Part shown: positions 35,535-44,887 of the stretch, piece after piece
Numbering within the stretch: the stretch's first letter is position 1
Layout: each line of letters begins with the position of its first letter
DNA from: Streptomyces sp. B3I8
GTDB lineage: Bacteria; Actinomycetota; Actinomycetes; Streptomycetales; Streptomycetaceae
Direction of reading: 5' to 3'
Assembly: GCF_030816915.1 (NCBI RefSeq)
Contig: NZ_JAUSYN010000002.1
Location: 5,159,501 to 5,223,500 of the forward strand
DNA length: 64,000 nucleotides
Notes under the pieces: generated by a model
Databases searched by the model: none
The model's input: only the letters and a program-made list of their open reading frames with translations
Told to the model about the DNA's origin: nothing
Translations under genes and position numbers: made by a program

Positions 35535-35585
35535 GGTGGCGGACGGCGCCGGAGGGATCAGCGCCGGGTGGCGGACGGCGCCGGA
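35535..35585. repeat. Direct repeat across the lacI-type stop codon
   Basis: GGTGGCGGACGGCGCCGGA occurs at 35535-35553 and again at 35567-35585 (32-base period). The second copy encodes the C-terminal residues of the LacI protein and the first lies just after its stop, so it is a small tandem duplication. Confidence 0.6.
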
Positions 35586-36577
35586 CCGGTGCTGGCCCGT
35601 ACCGACAGCTCCGGTGCCAGCAGCACCACCTCGTCCTCGTCCCGCCCCTCCAGCTTGGCGACCAGGCGGTCCACCGCCCGGCGGCCCATCTCCTGCGCCG
35701 GAATGGCGACGGCCGTCAGCCGCACCGACGCCTGCACGGCGACCTGGTCCGGGCAGACGGCGATCACCGAGACGTCCTCCGGCACGGCCCGGCCCTGCGC
35801 GCGCAGCAGGGCCAGCAGCGGCTCCACCGCGGACTCGTTCTGCACCACGAACCCCGTGGTGTCCGGCCGCTCGTCGAAGATCCGCGCCAGGGTCACGGCC
35901 ATCGCGTCGTACCCGCCCTCGCACGGCCGGTGCAGCAGTCGCAGCCCCAACTCGCCCGCCCGGGTGCGCAGTCCGTCGAGGGTGCGCTCCGCGAAGCCGG
36001 TGTGCCGTTCGTAGACGGCCGCCGCCTCGCCGACGACCGCGATGTCGCGGTGCCCGAGCATCGCGAGGTGCTCCACGCACAGCGCGCCCGTGGCGGTGAA
36101 GTCCAGGTCGACACAGGTCAGTCCGGTGGCGTCGGCGGGCAGGCCGATGAGCACGGACGGCTGGCCGTACTCGCGCAGCAGCGGCAGCCGTTCGTCGTCC
36201 AGTTCGACGTCCATGAGGATCATGGCGTCGGCGAGTCCGCTGCCGGTGACCCGCCGCACCGCGTCCGGGCCCTCCTCGCCGGTCAGCAGCAGCACGTCGT
36301 AACCGTGGGCGCGGGCGGTGGTGGCGACCGCGATGGCGATCTCCATCATCACCGGCACGTACATGTCGGTACGCAGCGGGACCATCAGCGCGATGACGTT
36401 CGACCTGCTGCTCGCCAGTGCCCGGGCGCCCGCGTGGGGGTGGTAGCCCAGCTCGCGGATGGACTCCTCGACCCGCTGCCGGGTCCCGGCGGAGATCGAC
36501 CGCTTGCCACTGAGGACGTAGCTCACCGTGCTCGCCGACACTCCGGCGTGCTGGGCGACCTCGGCGAGGGTGACCAT
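35558..36577 (-). CDS. LacI family transcriptional regulator
   Basis: 339 residues from ATG at 36577. The N-terminal helix-turn-helix and hinge are canonical: MVTLAEVAQHAGVSASTVSYVLSGKRSIS and RQRVEESIRELGYHPHAGARALAS. The periplasmic-binding-like sensor domain follows (VIALMVPLRTDMYVP, SVLIGLPADATGLTCVDLDF), typical of sugar-responsive repressors. Two palindromes with the CGAAGCGCTTCG core lie at 36595-36606 and 36679-36698, directly upstream of its own start and between it and the divergent acyl-CoA dehydrogenase. Autorepression and control of the neighbour are therefore likely. No sugar gene is adjacent, so the ligand is unknown. Confidence 0.88.
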   Translation of the reverse strand: MVTLAEVAQHAGVSASTVSYVLSGKRSISAGTRQRVEESIRELGYHPHAGARALASSRSNVIALMVPLRTDMYVPVMMEIAIAVATTARAHGYDVLLLTGEEGPDAVRRVTGSGLADAMILMDVELDDERLPLLREYGQPSVLIGLPADATGLTCVDLDFTATGALCVEHLAMLGHRDIAVVGEAAAVYERHTGFAERTLDGLRTRAGELGLRLLHRPCEGGYDAMAVTLARIFDERPDTTGFVVQNESAVEPLLALLRAQGRAVPEDVSVIAVCPDQVAVQASVRLTAVAIPAQEMGRRAVDRLVAKLEGRDEDEVVLLAPELSVRASTGPAPSATRR

Positions 36578-36594
36578 CCGGTCCTCCAGTGAGG

Positions 36595-36606
36595 CGAAGC
36601 GCTTCG
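36595..36606. promoter_or_regulatory. LacI-type operator, proximal
   Basis: Perfect 12-base palindrome CGAAGCGCTTCG, 18 bases upstream of the LacI start codon. The centre is 88 bases from that of the distal operator. Confidence 0.7.
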
Positions 36607-36678
36607 ACAGCGCGTACAGGTGTGCGGTGGCAGGTGATGTGGCCCGACCATAACTCCCCGGATCTCCGGTGTCCATAC

Positions 36679-36698
36679 GAGTCGAAGCGCTTCGACTC
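36679..36698. promoter_or_regulatory. LacI-type operator, distal
   Basis: Perfect 20-base palindrome GAGTCGAAGCGCTTCGACTC with the central CG typical of LacI/GalR sites; it shares the 12-base core with the proximal site. Confidence 0.78.
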
Positions 36699-36931
36699 TT
36701 CCGGGGGGTGCGGGTACCGCGCACTCCTTTCGGGGCCCGGGGGCGCGGTTTCCATGGGCCGGGAAGGACAGGGACGACGGGGGGCGGAAACCCCCGATAC
36801 CCACCCCACCGGCCCGCGCCCACTGGTGACACTCCGACAAACCGGGTACATACGATCGAGTAACCCCACACCGCTCGACCCCGTGCCCCACCCCATCCCA
36901 CCCCCCCCCACTCCGCGGCGAGGTGACCCTC

Positions 36932-38893
36932 ATGTCCGCAGCACCCACCACCCCCCAGACCCCCACCCCCCGAACCCCCACCGTCACCGAAGCCGAGGCC
37001 CGCCGCGTGGCGGAGGCCGCCCGTGAACAGGACTGGCACAAGCCCAGCTTCGCCAAGGAACTCTTCCTCGGCCGCTTCCGCCTCGACCTCATCCACCCGC
37101 ACCCCACCCCCACACCCGAGGCCACCGCACGCGGCGAGGAGTTCCTCGCCCGCCTCCGCGCCTTCTGCGAGACCGAGGTCGACTCCGCCCGCATCGAACG
37201 CGAGGCGCGCATCCCCGACGAGACCGTGCGCGGACTCAAGGAGCTCGGCGCCCTCGGCATGAAGATCGACACCAAGTACGGGGGCCTGGGCCTCACCCAG
37301 GTGTACTACAACAAGGCGCTCGCCCTGGCCGGTTCGGCGAGCCCGGCGATCGGCGCGCTGCTCTCCGCGCACCAGTCGATCGGCGTGCCCCAGCCGCTGA
37401 AGATGTTCGGCACCGACGAGCAGAAGGAACGCTTCCTCCCGCGCTGCGCCCGTACCGACATCTCCGCCTTCCTGCTGACCGAACCCGACGTCGGCTCCGA
37501 CCCGGCACGCCTGGCCACCCGCGCGGTCCCGGACGGCGACGACTACGTCCTCGACGGCGTGAAACTGTGGACCACCAACGGTGTCGTCGCCGACCTGCTC
37601 GTGGTGATGGCCCGGGTGCCCGCCTCCGAGGGCCACAAGGGAGGCATCTCCGCGTTCGTCGTGGAGGCGGACTCCGAGGGCGTCACCGTCGAGCACCGCA
37701 ACGCCTTCATGGGCCTGCGCGGACTGGAGAACGGGGTCACCCGCTTCCACCGGGTCCGGGTGCCCGCCGCCAACCGCATCGGCCCCGAGGGCGCCGGCCT
37801 CAGGATCGCGCTGACCACCCTCAACACCGGCCGGTTGTCGCTGCCCGCCATGTGCGCGGGCGCCGGAAAGTGGTGCCTGAAGATCGCCCGCGAGTGGTCG
37901 TCCGTCCGCGAGCAGTGGGGCCGGCCGGTGGGGTACCACGAGGCGGTCGGCGCGAAGATCTCCTTCATCGCGGCGACCGGCTTCGCCCTGGAGGCCGTCG
38001 TCGACCTGGCCGGCCAGATGGCCGACGAGGACCGCAACGACATCCGCATCGAGGCCGCCCTCGCCAAGCTGTACGGCTCCGAGATGGCCTGTCTGATGGC
38101 CGACGAGCTGGTCCAGATCCGCGGCGGCCGGGGCTTCGAGACCGCCGAATCGCTGCGGGCCCGCGGCGAACGCGGCGTGCCCGCCGAGCAGATGCTGCGC
38201 GACCTGCGCATCAACCGCATCTTCGAGGGCTCGACCGAGATCATGCACCTGCTGATCGCCCGTGAGGCCGTGGACGCGCACCTGTCGGTCGCCGGCGACC
38301 TCATCGATCCGGACAAGTCCCTGTCCGACAAGGCGCGGGCGGGCGCGAACGCCGGTGTCTTCTACGCCAAGTGGCTGCCCAAGCTGGTCGCCGGCCCCGG
38401 CCAACTGCCGCGCTCCTACGCCGAGTTCCACCCGGCCGGCCACCTCGACCTGTCCGCGCACCTGCGCTACGTCGAGCGCAGCGCACGCAAGCTCGCCCGC
38501 TCCACGTTCTACGCGATGTCCCGCTGGCAGGGCCGCATGGAGACCAAGCAGGGCTTCCTCGGGCGGATCGTGGACATCGGCGCGGAACTCTTCGCGATGA
38601 GCGCGGCGTGCGTCCGCGCGGAGTGGCTGCGCGCGGACGGCGACCACGGCCGCGAGGCGTACCAACTCGCCGACGCGTTCTGCCGGCAGGCCCGGCTGCG
38701 CGTCGAGGAACTGTTCGGCCGCCTGTGGGCCAACACGGACGAGCTGGACCGGCGCGTGGTGAAGCAGGTGCTGTCCGGGGCGTACGAGTGGCTGGAGGAG
38801 GGCGTCGTCGACCCCTCGGGGGAGGGGGCGTGGATCGCGGACGCCACACCGGGTCCGTCGCGGAGGGAGAACGTGCGCCGGCCGATCCGCTGA
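36932..38893 (+). CDS. Acyl-CoA dehydrogenase family protein, long form
   Basis: 653 residues from ATG at 36932, which follows GAGG; GTG at 36923 is less likely. The FAD-binding core is present: GLGLTQVYYNKALAL, FLLTEPDVGSDPARLATRA, GVKLWTTNG, and the C-terminal RGGRGFETAESL and NRIFEGSTEIMHLLIAREA. The catalytic base position is in this last motif, which ends STEIMH as in very-long-chain and long-chain members. About 170 residues after it (LPRSYAEFHPAGHLDL...) form an extra helical domain. It oxidises an acyl-CoA at the alpha-beta position. The chain length and link to the LacI regulator are unknown. Confidence 0.87.
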   Translation: MSAAPTTPQTPTPRTPTVTEAEARRVAEAAREQDWHKPSFAKELFLGRFRLDLIHPHPTPTPEATARGEEFLARLRAFCETEVDSARIEREARIPDETVRGLKELGALGMKIDTKYGGLGLTQVYYNKALALAGSASPAIGALLSAHQSIGVPQPLKMFGTDEQKERFLPRCARTDISAFLLTEPDVGSDPARLATRAVPDGDDYVLDGVKLWTTNGVVADLLVVMARVPASEGHKGGISAFVVEADSEGVTVEHRNAFMGLRGLENGVTRFHRVRVPAANRIGPEGAGLRIALTTLNTGRLSLPAMCAGAGKWCLKIAREWSSVREQWGRPVGYHEAVGAKISFIAATGFALEAVVDLAGQMADEDRNDIRIEAALAKLYGSEMACLMADELVQIRGGRGFETAESLRARGERGVPAEQMLRDLRINRIFEGSTEIMHLLIAREAVDAHLSVAGDLIDPDKSLSDKARAGANAGVFYAKWLPKLVAGPGQLPRSYAEFHPAGHLDLSAHLRYVERSARKLARSTFYAMSRWQGRMETKQGFLGRIVDIGAELFAMSAACVRAEWLRADGDHGREAYQLADAFCRQARLRVEELFGRLWANTDELDRRVVKQVLSGAYEWLEEGVVDPSGEGAWIADATPGPSRRENVRRPIR

Positions 38894-39188
38894 CCGGCCG
38901 ATCCGCTGACCGGCCGCGCCGCAGGACGGCCGGCGACCCGCCGCGGGGCCGGGCCCCACGTCCGAGCCCACCGGCTCGCGCCGTGGGACCGTCGGCCGTC
39001 GCAGGTCCGTCGGCCCCCTGCCGGTGGACCACCGGCCCCGCTGGTGGCCCCCGGCCCGCCGAAGGACCGTCGGCCGCCCCGCCCCATCGGCCCCTCGCGG
39101 CGGGCGCGTACGCGCCGCGGTGCCGTGGCCCTTCGTCCCTTCGGGGGCGCGGTCCCCCCGCTCGGCCCCTTGCGGCCACAATGGGGGG
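38894..39188. other. Intergenic region with short repeats upstream of dxr
   Basis: 295 bases. GATCCGCTGACCGGCC occurs twice in tandem near 38883-38914. Further on, CCGTCGGCC and its variant CCACCGGCC recur about seven times up to 39080. No gene is seen; the dxr promoter must lie in the right part. Confidence 0.45.
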
Positions 39189-40448
39189 ATGAGCGACAGT
39201 CCAGCCCCCCTCGCCGATCCGCATCTCGTCTTCGACCCCGTCGACGGCGTTCGGGATGTCGTGATCCTCGGTTCCACCGGTTCGATCGGCACCCAGGCCA
39301 TCGACCTCGTGCTGCGCCACCCCGACCGCTTCCGGGTGACCGCGCTCTCCGCCGCCGGCGGGCGGGTCGGCCTGCTCGCCGAGCAGGCCCGCCGCCTCAA
39401 GGTGCGCACCGTCGCCGTCGCCCGCGAGGACGTCGTCCCCGCGCTGCGCGAGGCGCTGGCGGCCGAGTACGGGGCGGGGGAGCCGTTGCCCGAGCTGCTC
39501 GCCGGACCGGACGCGGCCACCGAACTCGCCCGCTCCGACTGCCACACCGTGCTGAACGGCATCACCGGGTCCATCGGGCTCGCCCCGACCCTCGCCGCCC
39601 TGGAGGCGGGCCGCACTCTCGCGCTCGCCAACAAGGAGTCGCTCATCGTGGGCGGCCCGCTGGTGAAGGCGCTCGCCAGGCCCGGGCAGATCATCCCGGT
39701 CGACTCGGAGCACGCGGCGCTCTTCCAGGCGCTCGCCGCCGGCACGCGCGCCGATGTGCGCAGGCTCGTCGTCACCGCCTCCGGGGGCCCCTTCCGCGGC
39801 CGTACGAAGGCGGAACTGGCCGACGTCACCCCGGCCGAGGCGCTCGCCCACCCCACCTGGGCGATGGGACCGGTCATCACCGTCAACTCGGCGACACTCG
39901 TCAACAAGGGGCTGGAGGTGATCGAGGCGCACCTCCTCTACGACATTCCCTTCGCTCGGATTGAGGTGGTCGTGCATCCCCAGTCGTATGTTCACTCGAT
40001 GGTCGAGTTCACGGACGGCTCCACGCTCGCGCAGGCGACGCCCCCCGACATGCGGGGGCCGATCGCCATCGGTCTGGGCTGGCCCGAACGGGTGCCGGAC
40101 GCGGCGCCCGCCTTCGACTGGAGCAAGGCCTCGACCTGGGAATTCTTCCCGCTGGACACCGAGGCCTTTCCCTCCGTCGGGCTGGCCCGGCACGTCGGTG
40201 AACTCGCGGGCACGGCTCCGGCGGTGTTCAATGCCGCGAACGAGGAGTGCGTCGACGCGTTTCTCGCCGGCACCCTGCCGTTCAACGCCATCATGGAGAC
40301 GGTCACAAGGGTGGTCGAGGAGCACGGCACACCGCGTACGGGAACTTCCCTGACCGTCGCGGACGTCCTCGATGCGGAGACCTGGGCACGCGCCCGGGCC
40401 AGGGAACTGACAGCACATACGGCGGCGACCGCGGAGGCCCGTGCATGA
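39189..40448 (+). CDS. dxr: 1-deoxy-D-xylulose 5-phosphate reductoisomerase
   Basis: 419 residues. It catalyses the NADPH-dependent conversion of DXP to MEP, the committed step of non-mevalonate isoprenoid synthesis. The NADPH site is [18 protein letters not shown], followed by [25 protein letters not shown] with the metal-binding Asp and Glu, the flexible-loop [39 protein letters not shown] and [16 protein letters not shown]. All are conserved. ATG at 39189 is chosen by the start of similarity. The stop overlaps the ATG of the protease gene (ATGA). Confidence 0.95.
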   Translation: MSDSPAPLADPHLVFDPVDGVRDVVILGSTGSIGTQAIDLVLRHPDRFRVTALSAAGGRVGLLAEQARRLKVRTVAVAREDVVPALREALAAEYGAGEPLPELLAGPDAATELARSDCHTVLNGITGSIGLAPTLAALEAGRTLALANKESLIVGGPLVKALARPGQIIPVDSEHAALFQALAAGTRADVRRLVVTASGGPFRGRTKAELADVTPAEALAHPTWAMGPVITVNSATLVNKGLEVIEAHLLYDIPFARIEVVVHPQSYVHSMVEFTDGSTLAQATPPDMRGPIAIGLGWPERVPDAAPAFDWSKASTWEFFPLDTEAFPSVGLARHVGELAGTAPAVFNAANEECVDAFLAGTLPFNAIMETVTRVVEEHGTPRTGTSLTVADVLDAETWARARARELTAHTAATAEARA

Positions 40449-41749
40449 CGACACTGATGATGATTCTCGGCATAGTCGTCTTCGCGGTCGGGTTGCTCAT
40501 CTCCATCGCCTGGCACGAACTGGGCCACCTGTCGACGGCCAAGATGTTCGGCATCCGCGTCCCGCAGTACATGGTCGGCTTCGGCCCGACCATCTGGTCG
40601 CGGAAGAAGGGCGACACCGAGTACGGCGTCAAGGCCGTCCCGCTCGGCGGCTACATCCGCATGATCGGCATGTTCCCGCCCGGACCCGACGGCCGGGTCG
40701 AGGCCCGTTCCACCTCCCCGTGGCGCGGCATGATCGAGGACGCCCGCGAACAGTCCTTCGAGGAACTGCGGCCCGGCGACGAGAAGCGGCTGTTCTACAC
40801 CCGCGCCCCGTGGAAGCGGGTCGTCGTGATGTTCGCGGGCCCGTTCATGAACCTGATCCTCGCGGTCGTGGTGTTCCTCGGCGTGATGATGACCTTCGGC
40901 GTCCAGGACCAGACGACATCGGTCAGCAAGATCTCCGACTGCGTCATCCAGCAGAGCGAGAACCGCACCAAGTGCGCCACGGACGACCCCGCCGCCCCCG
41001 CGAAGGCGGCCGGTCTCCAGCCCGGTGACAAGATCGTCGGCTTCAACGGCACCCGGGTCACGGACTGGTCGGTCCTCCAGAACGACATCCGCGACCACCC
41101 CGGCGAGGACGTCACCCTCCTCGTCGAGCGCGGCGGCCGACAGGTCGACCTGCACGCCCACCTCATCAGGAACCAGGTCAGCAAGACCGACGGGAACGGC
41201 GGCTACGTCCAGGGCGAGTACGTGTACGCCGGCTTCCTCGGCTTCACCCCCGCCACCGGCATCGTCAAGCAGTCGTTCGGCCAGTCCGTCGACCGCATGG
41301 GCGACATGATGCGGAACGGCGTCGAGTCGCTGGTCGCGCTGCCCGGCAAGGTCCCGGCCCTGTGGGACGCCGCCTTCGGCGACGGACCGCGCGAACCGGA
41401 CTCCCCGATGGGTGTGGTCGGTGCCGCCCGGGTCGGCGGCGAGGTGTTCACCCTGGACATCCCGCCCTCTCAGCAGATCGCGATGATGCTGCTGCTCGTG
41501 GCCGGGTTCAACATGTCGCTGTTCCTGTTCAACATGCTCCCGCTGCTCCCGCTCGACGGCGGGCACATCGCGGGCGCCCTGTGGGAGTCGCTGCGCCGCA
41601 ATGTGGCACGGGTCCTGCGCCGCCCCGACCCGGGCCCGTTCGACGTGGCCAAGCTGATGCCGGTGGCGTACGTGGTGGCGGGGATCTTCCTCTGCTTCAC
41701 CGCGCTGGTCCTCGTGGCGGATGTCGTCAACCCGGTGAAAATCTCCTAG
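40445..41749 (+). CDS. Site-2 intramembrane metalloprotease (RseP/Rip1-like)
   Basis: 434 residues. The zinc motif HELGH is in the first membrane helix (residues 22-26), with the second metal-binding motif [12 protein letters not shown] near residue 370 in a C-terminal helix. A PDZ domain lies between ([26 protein letters not shown]). It cleaves anti-sigma factors or other membrane proteins in regulated intramembrane proteolysis. It is translationally coupled to dxr and followed by a perfect hairpin before ispG, an order shared by many actinobacteria. Confidence 0.92.
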   Translation: MTTLMMILGIVVFAVGLLISIAWHELGHLSTAKMFGIRVPQYMVGFGPTIWSRKKGDTEYGVKAVPLGGYIRMIGMFPPGPDGRVEARSTSPWRGMIEDAREQSFEELRPGDEKRLFYTRAPWKRVVVMFAGPFMNLILAVVVFLGVMMTFGVQDQTTSVSKISDCVIQQSENRTKCATDDPAAPAKAAGLQPGDKIVGFNGTRVTDWSVLQNDIRDHPGEDVTLLVERGGRQVDLHAHLIRNQVSKTDGNGGYVQGEYVYAGFLGFTPATGIVKQSFGQSVDRMGDMMRNGVESLVALPGKVPALWDAAFGDGPREPDSPMGVVGAARVGGEVFTLDIPPSQQIAMMLLLVAGFNMSLFLFNMLPLLPLDGGHIAGALWESLRRNVARVLRRPDPGPFDVAKLMPVAYVVAGIFLCFTALVLVADVVNPVKIS

Positions 41750-41767
41750 TCACTTCCCGTTGGGGAC

Positions 41768-41792
41768 GGCCGGGCACCCCGGGTGCCCGGCC
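41768..41792. terminator. Hairpin terminator before ispG
   Basis: Perfect 11-base arms GGCCGGGCACC and GGTGCCCGGCC with a three-base loop, 19 bases after the protease stop. It could partly separate dxr and protease from ispG. Confidence 0.75.
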
Positions 41793-41993
41793 ACCATCCG
41801 AACGGTGGGTTTGCCGACGCTGATGTGCCCGCGCCCCCGGCCGTGCCGTAATCTCGGGGTTTGGATCGCGTCGTTCCGGGACCGGAAGGGACCGTACCGG
41901 ATCGGATGTGACCGGTCCGGCACGGACAGGACCGGCCCCGCCCTCGGCGCGGATCCGCACCTTGGTGGTCCACGACTTGGGGTTGCACAGCAG

Positions 41994-43151
41994 ATGACTG
42001 CGATTTCACTCGGCATGCCGTCCGTTCCGACCAAACTCGCCGAACGCCGCAAGAGCCGGCAGATCCAGGTCGGAACCGTGCCGGTCGGCGGGGACGCGCC
42101 CGTCTCCGTGCAGTCGATGACGACGACCCGGACCTCCGACATCGGTGCCACGTTGCAGCAGATCGCGGAGCTGACCGCGTCGGGCTGTCAGATCGTGCGG
42201 GTGGCGTGTCCGACGCAGGACGACGCGGACGCGCTGGCGACGATCGCGCGGAAGTCGCAGATCCCGGTGATCGCGGACATCCATTTCCAGCCGAAGTACG
42301 TGTTCGCCGCGATCGAGGCCGGGTGTGCGGCGGTGCGGGTGAATCCGGGCAACATCAAGCAGTTCGACGACAAGGTGCGGGAGATCGCGAGGGCGGCCGG
42401 GGATCACGGCACGCCGATCCGCATCGGTGTGAACGCGGGTTCGCTGGACCGTCGTCTGCTGCAGAAGTACGGCAGGGCGACGCCGGAGGCCCTTGTGGAG
42501 TCGGCGTTGTGGGAGGCGTCGCTGTTCGAGGAGCACGGCTTCCGGGACATCAAGATCTCGGTCAAGCACAACGACCCGGTCGTGATGATCGAGGCGTACC
42601 GGCAGCTCGCGGAGGCGTGCGAGTACCCGCTGCACCTCGGGGTGACGGAGGCGGGGCCGGCGTTCCAGGGGACGATCAAGTCGGCGGTCGCGTTCGGTGC
42701 GCTGCTCTCGCAGGGCATCGGTGACACCATCCGCGTCTCGCTGTCGGCTCCGCCGGCGGAGGAGGTGAAGGTCGGGTTGCAGATCCTGGAGTCCCTCGGC
42801 CTGAAGGAGCGCGGTCTGGAGATCGTGTCCTGCCCGTCCTGCGGTCGTGCCCAGGTGGATGTGTACAAGCTGGCCGAGGAGGTCACCGCCGGGCTGGAGG
42901 GCATGGAGGTGCCGCTGCGGGTGGCGGTCATGGGCTGTGTCGTCAACGGTCCCGGTGAGGCCCGCGAGGCCGACCTCGGCGTGGCCTCCGGCAACGGCAA
43001 GGGACAGATCTTCGTCAAGGGCGAGGTCATCAAGACCGTCCCGGAGTCGAAGATCGTGGAGACCCTCATCGACGAGGCCATGAAGCTGGCCGAGCAGATG
43101 GAGGCCGCCGGGGCCGCCTCCGGGGAGCCCTCCGTCTCCGTCGCCGGCTGA
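41994..43151 (+). CDS. ispG: 4-hydroxy-3-methylbut-2-enyl diphosphate synthase (HMBPP synthase)
   Basis: 385 residues. It reductively opens ME-cPP to HMBPP, the penultimate MEP-pathway step. The TIM-barrel part shows [31 protein letters not shown] and [11 protein letters not shown]. The [4Fe-4S] cluster ligands are in SCPSCGR and [14 protein letters not shown] at 41994 gives the expected start; the frame is open upstream but has no family character. Codon use is unusual for the window: many codons end in T or G (for example CGTCTGCTG). The 200-base leader has repeated GACCGG motifs. Confidence 0.95.
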   Translation: MTAISLGMPSVPTKLAERRKSRQIQVGTVPVGGDAPVSVQSMTTTRTSDIGATLQQIAELTASGCQIVRVACPTQDDADALATIARKSQIPVIADIHFQPKYVFAAIEAGCAAVRVNPGNIKQFDDKVREIARAAGDHGTPIRIGVNAGSLDRRLLQKYGRATPEALVESALWEASLFEEHGFRDIKISVKHNDPVVMIEAYRQLAEACEYPLHLGVTEAGPAFQGTIKSAVAFGALLSQGIGDTIRVSLSAPPAEEVKVGLQILESLGLKERGLEIVSCPSCGRAQVDVYKLAEEVTAGLEGMEVPLRVAVMGCVVNGPGEAREADLGVASGNGKGQIFVKGEVIKTVPESKIVETLIDEAMKLAEQMEAAGAASGEPSVSVAG

Positions 43152-43197
43152 TCCGTCGTCGACGCCGGTCGATCCGGCACCATACGCGGTTCACCGC

Positions 43198-43231
43198 ACG
43201 CCGCCCGGAGGCAGCCACCACCGGGCGGCGT
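43198..43231. terminator. Hairpin terminator after ispG
   Basis: Perfect 11-base arms ACGCCGCCCGG (43198-43208) and CCGGGCGGCGT (43221-43231), loop of 12 bases, 46 bases after the ispG stop. Confidence 0.75.
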
Positions 43232-43292
43232 CGCACATGCCCGCCAGGTAAAGTGCGAAAATCAGCAGATCCAAGGGTGAGGGCATCGGCAC

Positions 43293-44141
43293 GTGTTGAC
43301 GCAGACGACCACCCGCGTCCTCGAACCGAAAGACCTGGACGCCGCGCTCGCCGTCCTCGACCGCGAGCCGGTCGCGAACGCCTTCGTGACCTCCCGCGTG
43401 CAGGTCGCCGGGCTCGACCCCTGGCGGCTCGGTGGCGAGATGTGGGGCTGGTACGAGGGCGGCATGCTCACCTCCCTCTGCTACGCGGGCGCCAACCTGG
43501 TGCCCCTGTGTGCCACCCCCAGGGCCGTCCGCGCCTTCGCCGACCGCGCCCGCCGCTCCGGCCGCCGCTGCTCCTCGCTCGTGGGCCCCGCCGGGGCCAC
43601 CGCCCAGCTCTGGAGGCTGCTGGAGCCGAGCTGGGGCCCGGCCCGCGAGGTCCGCGCCCACCAGCCCCTCATGGTCACCGACCGGTTGCCCGCCGACGTC
43701 ACCCCCGACCCCTTCGTCCGCCGCGTCCGCAAGGACGAGATGGAAACGATTCTCCCGGCGTGCGTGGCGATGTTCACCGAGGAAGTCGGCGTCTCCCCGC
43801 TGGCCGGTGACGGCGGACTGCTCTACCAGGCCCGGGTCGCCGAACTCGTGGGCTCCGGCCGCTCCTTCGCCCGGCTCGACCAGGACGGCAAGGTCGTCTT
43901 CAAGGCCGAGATCGGCGCCGCCACCCCGCAGGCCTGCCAGATCCAGGGCGTCTGGGTGGCCCCCGAGTACCGCGGCCGGGGCCTCGCCGCCCCCGGCATG
44001 GCCGCGGTCCTGCGCTACGCGCTCGCCGACGTCGCCCCGGTGGCAAGTCTCTACGTCAACGACTTCAACACGGCGGCGCGGGCGACCTACCGCAAGGTGG
44101 GCTTCGAAGAGGTCGGCGAGTTCATGAGCGTGCTGTTCTGA
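43293..44141 (+). CDS. GNAT acetyltransferase with N-terminal DUF4081-type domain
   Basis: 282 residues from GTG at 43293. Residues 1-125 form the extra N-terminal domain (LDAALAVLDREPVANAFVTSRVQ, GGEMWGWYEGG). Residues 150-282 are the GNAT fold with the acetyl-CoA pyrophosphate loop VWVAPEYRGRGLAAPGM and the C-terminal YVNDFNTAARATYRKVGFEEVGEF. It transfers an acetyl group to an unknown amine. The ispG-GNAT order is conserved in actinobacteria, as I recall it. Confidence 0.85.
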   Translation: MLTQTTTRVLEPKDLDAALAVLDREPVANAFVTSRVQVAGLDPWRLGGEMWGWYEGGMLTSLCYAGANLVPLCATPRAVRAFADRARRSGRRCSSLVGPAGATAQLWRLLEPSWGPAREVRAHQPLMVTDRLPADVTPDPFVRRVRKDEMETILPACVAMFTEEVGVSPLAGDGGLLYQARVAELVGSGRSFARLDQDGKVVFKAEIGAATPQACQIQGVWVAPEYRGRGLAAPGMAAVLRYALADVAPVASLYVNDFNTAARATYRKVGFEEVGEFMSVLF

Positions 44142-44191
44142 AGCCCCGGCAGGAGTCTTCCGCGAGGAGCCGCCCGGGTACGCTCCGGGGC

Positions 44192-44758
44192 ATGCTCCGC
44201 TTTCCCGGTCAGGGCCACCGTCGCCCCGACGACGTCGTCATCGGCTCGCTGGACCTGTCCGCCCGCGTGGACGAGGCCCTCGCGGTGCAGGCCGTCGCGT
44301 TCGGACTCGACCCCGACGAGATCGCCGTGCGCCGGCAGATCGTGCTGCGGCACATGACCGGCCCCGGCGCCCGCGCCCTCGGCGCCACCGTCCGCGGCCG
44401 GCTCGTCGGCTTCGTCTACGGCATGCCCAACGACCGCGCCCACTGGTGGTCCACCGTCGTCGAGCCGTACCTGCACCGCGAGGGGAACGAGGGCTGGCTC
44501 GACGACTCCTTCGTCATCACCGAACTGCACGTGCACCCCGACCACCAGAACCGGGGAATCGGCCGGCGGCTCATCACCACGATCACCGACAGCGCCGAGC
44601 AGCCGCGGTCCATCCTCTCGGCCATCGACATCGACAGCCCCGCCCGCGGCCTCTACCGGTCCCTGGGCTACGAGGACCTGGCCCGGCGCGTGCTGTTCCC
44701 CAGCGCCCCGAAGCCGTACGCCGTGATGGGCGCCCCCCTGCCGCTGCGCCGCCGGTAG
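44192..44758 (+). CDS. GNAT family N-acetyltransferase
   Basis: 188 residues. The GNAT core shows VITELHVHPDHQNRGIGRRLITTI, with the acetyl-CoA loop Q/R-x-x-G-x-G/A, and a C-terminal SPARGLYRSLGYEDLARRVLF. About 85 residues precede this core. Acceptor unknown. It starts 50 bases after the previous acetyltransferase and probably shares its transcript. The spacing and the promoter-like gap before proS suggest the transcript ends here. Confidence 0.83.
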   Translation: MLRFPGQGHRRPDDVVIGSLDLSARVDEALAVQAVAFGLDPDEIAVRRQIVLRHMTGPGARALGATVRGRLVGFVYGMPNDRAHWWSTVVEPYLHREGNEGWLDDSFVITELHVHPDHQNRGIGRRLITTITDSAEQPRSILSAIDIDSPARGLYRSLGYEDLARRVLFPSAPKPYAVMGAPLPLRRR

Positions 44759-44887
44759 TGCGTGCGCCCGGCAGCCGTTAACCGATTACCGCCCGCGCAG
44801 GCCTCCCGGCTAACCTCGTGGCCATCACCCTCCCCCCTCCCGGCCTCGCCCGGGCGGCGGGATCCCCTTCAGCAGGAGTCGAGAACC

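Larger units (their letters stand above)
36578..36931. promoter_or_regulatory. Divergent control region of LacI and acyl-CoA dehydrogenase genes
   Basis: 354 bases without a gene. It holds the two LacI-type operators and, near 36860-36915, a C-rich tract with CCCCCCCCCC. No -10/-35 pair is obvious. Confidence 0.5.

Noticed and set aside
35558..39907. 1,449-codon minus-strand open frame spanning the LacI gene, acyl-CoA dehydrogenase and part of dxr
   Set aside because: Only the last 339 codons (LacI) have protein character. The rest is the antisense of well-conserved plus-strand genes and is open merely because of high GC content.
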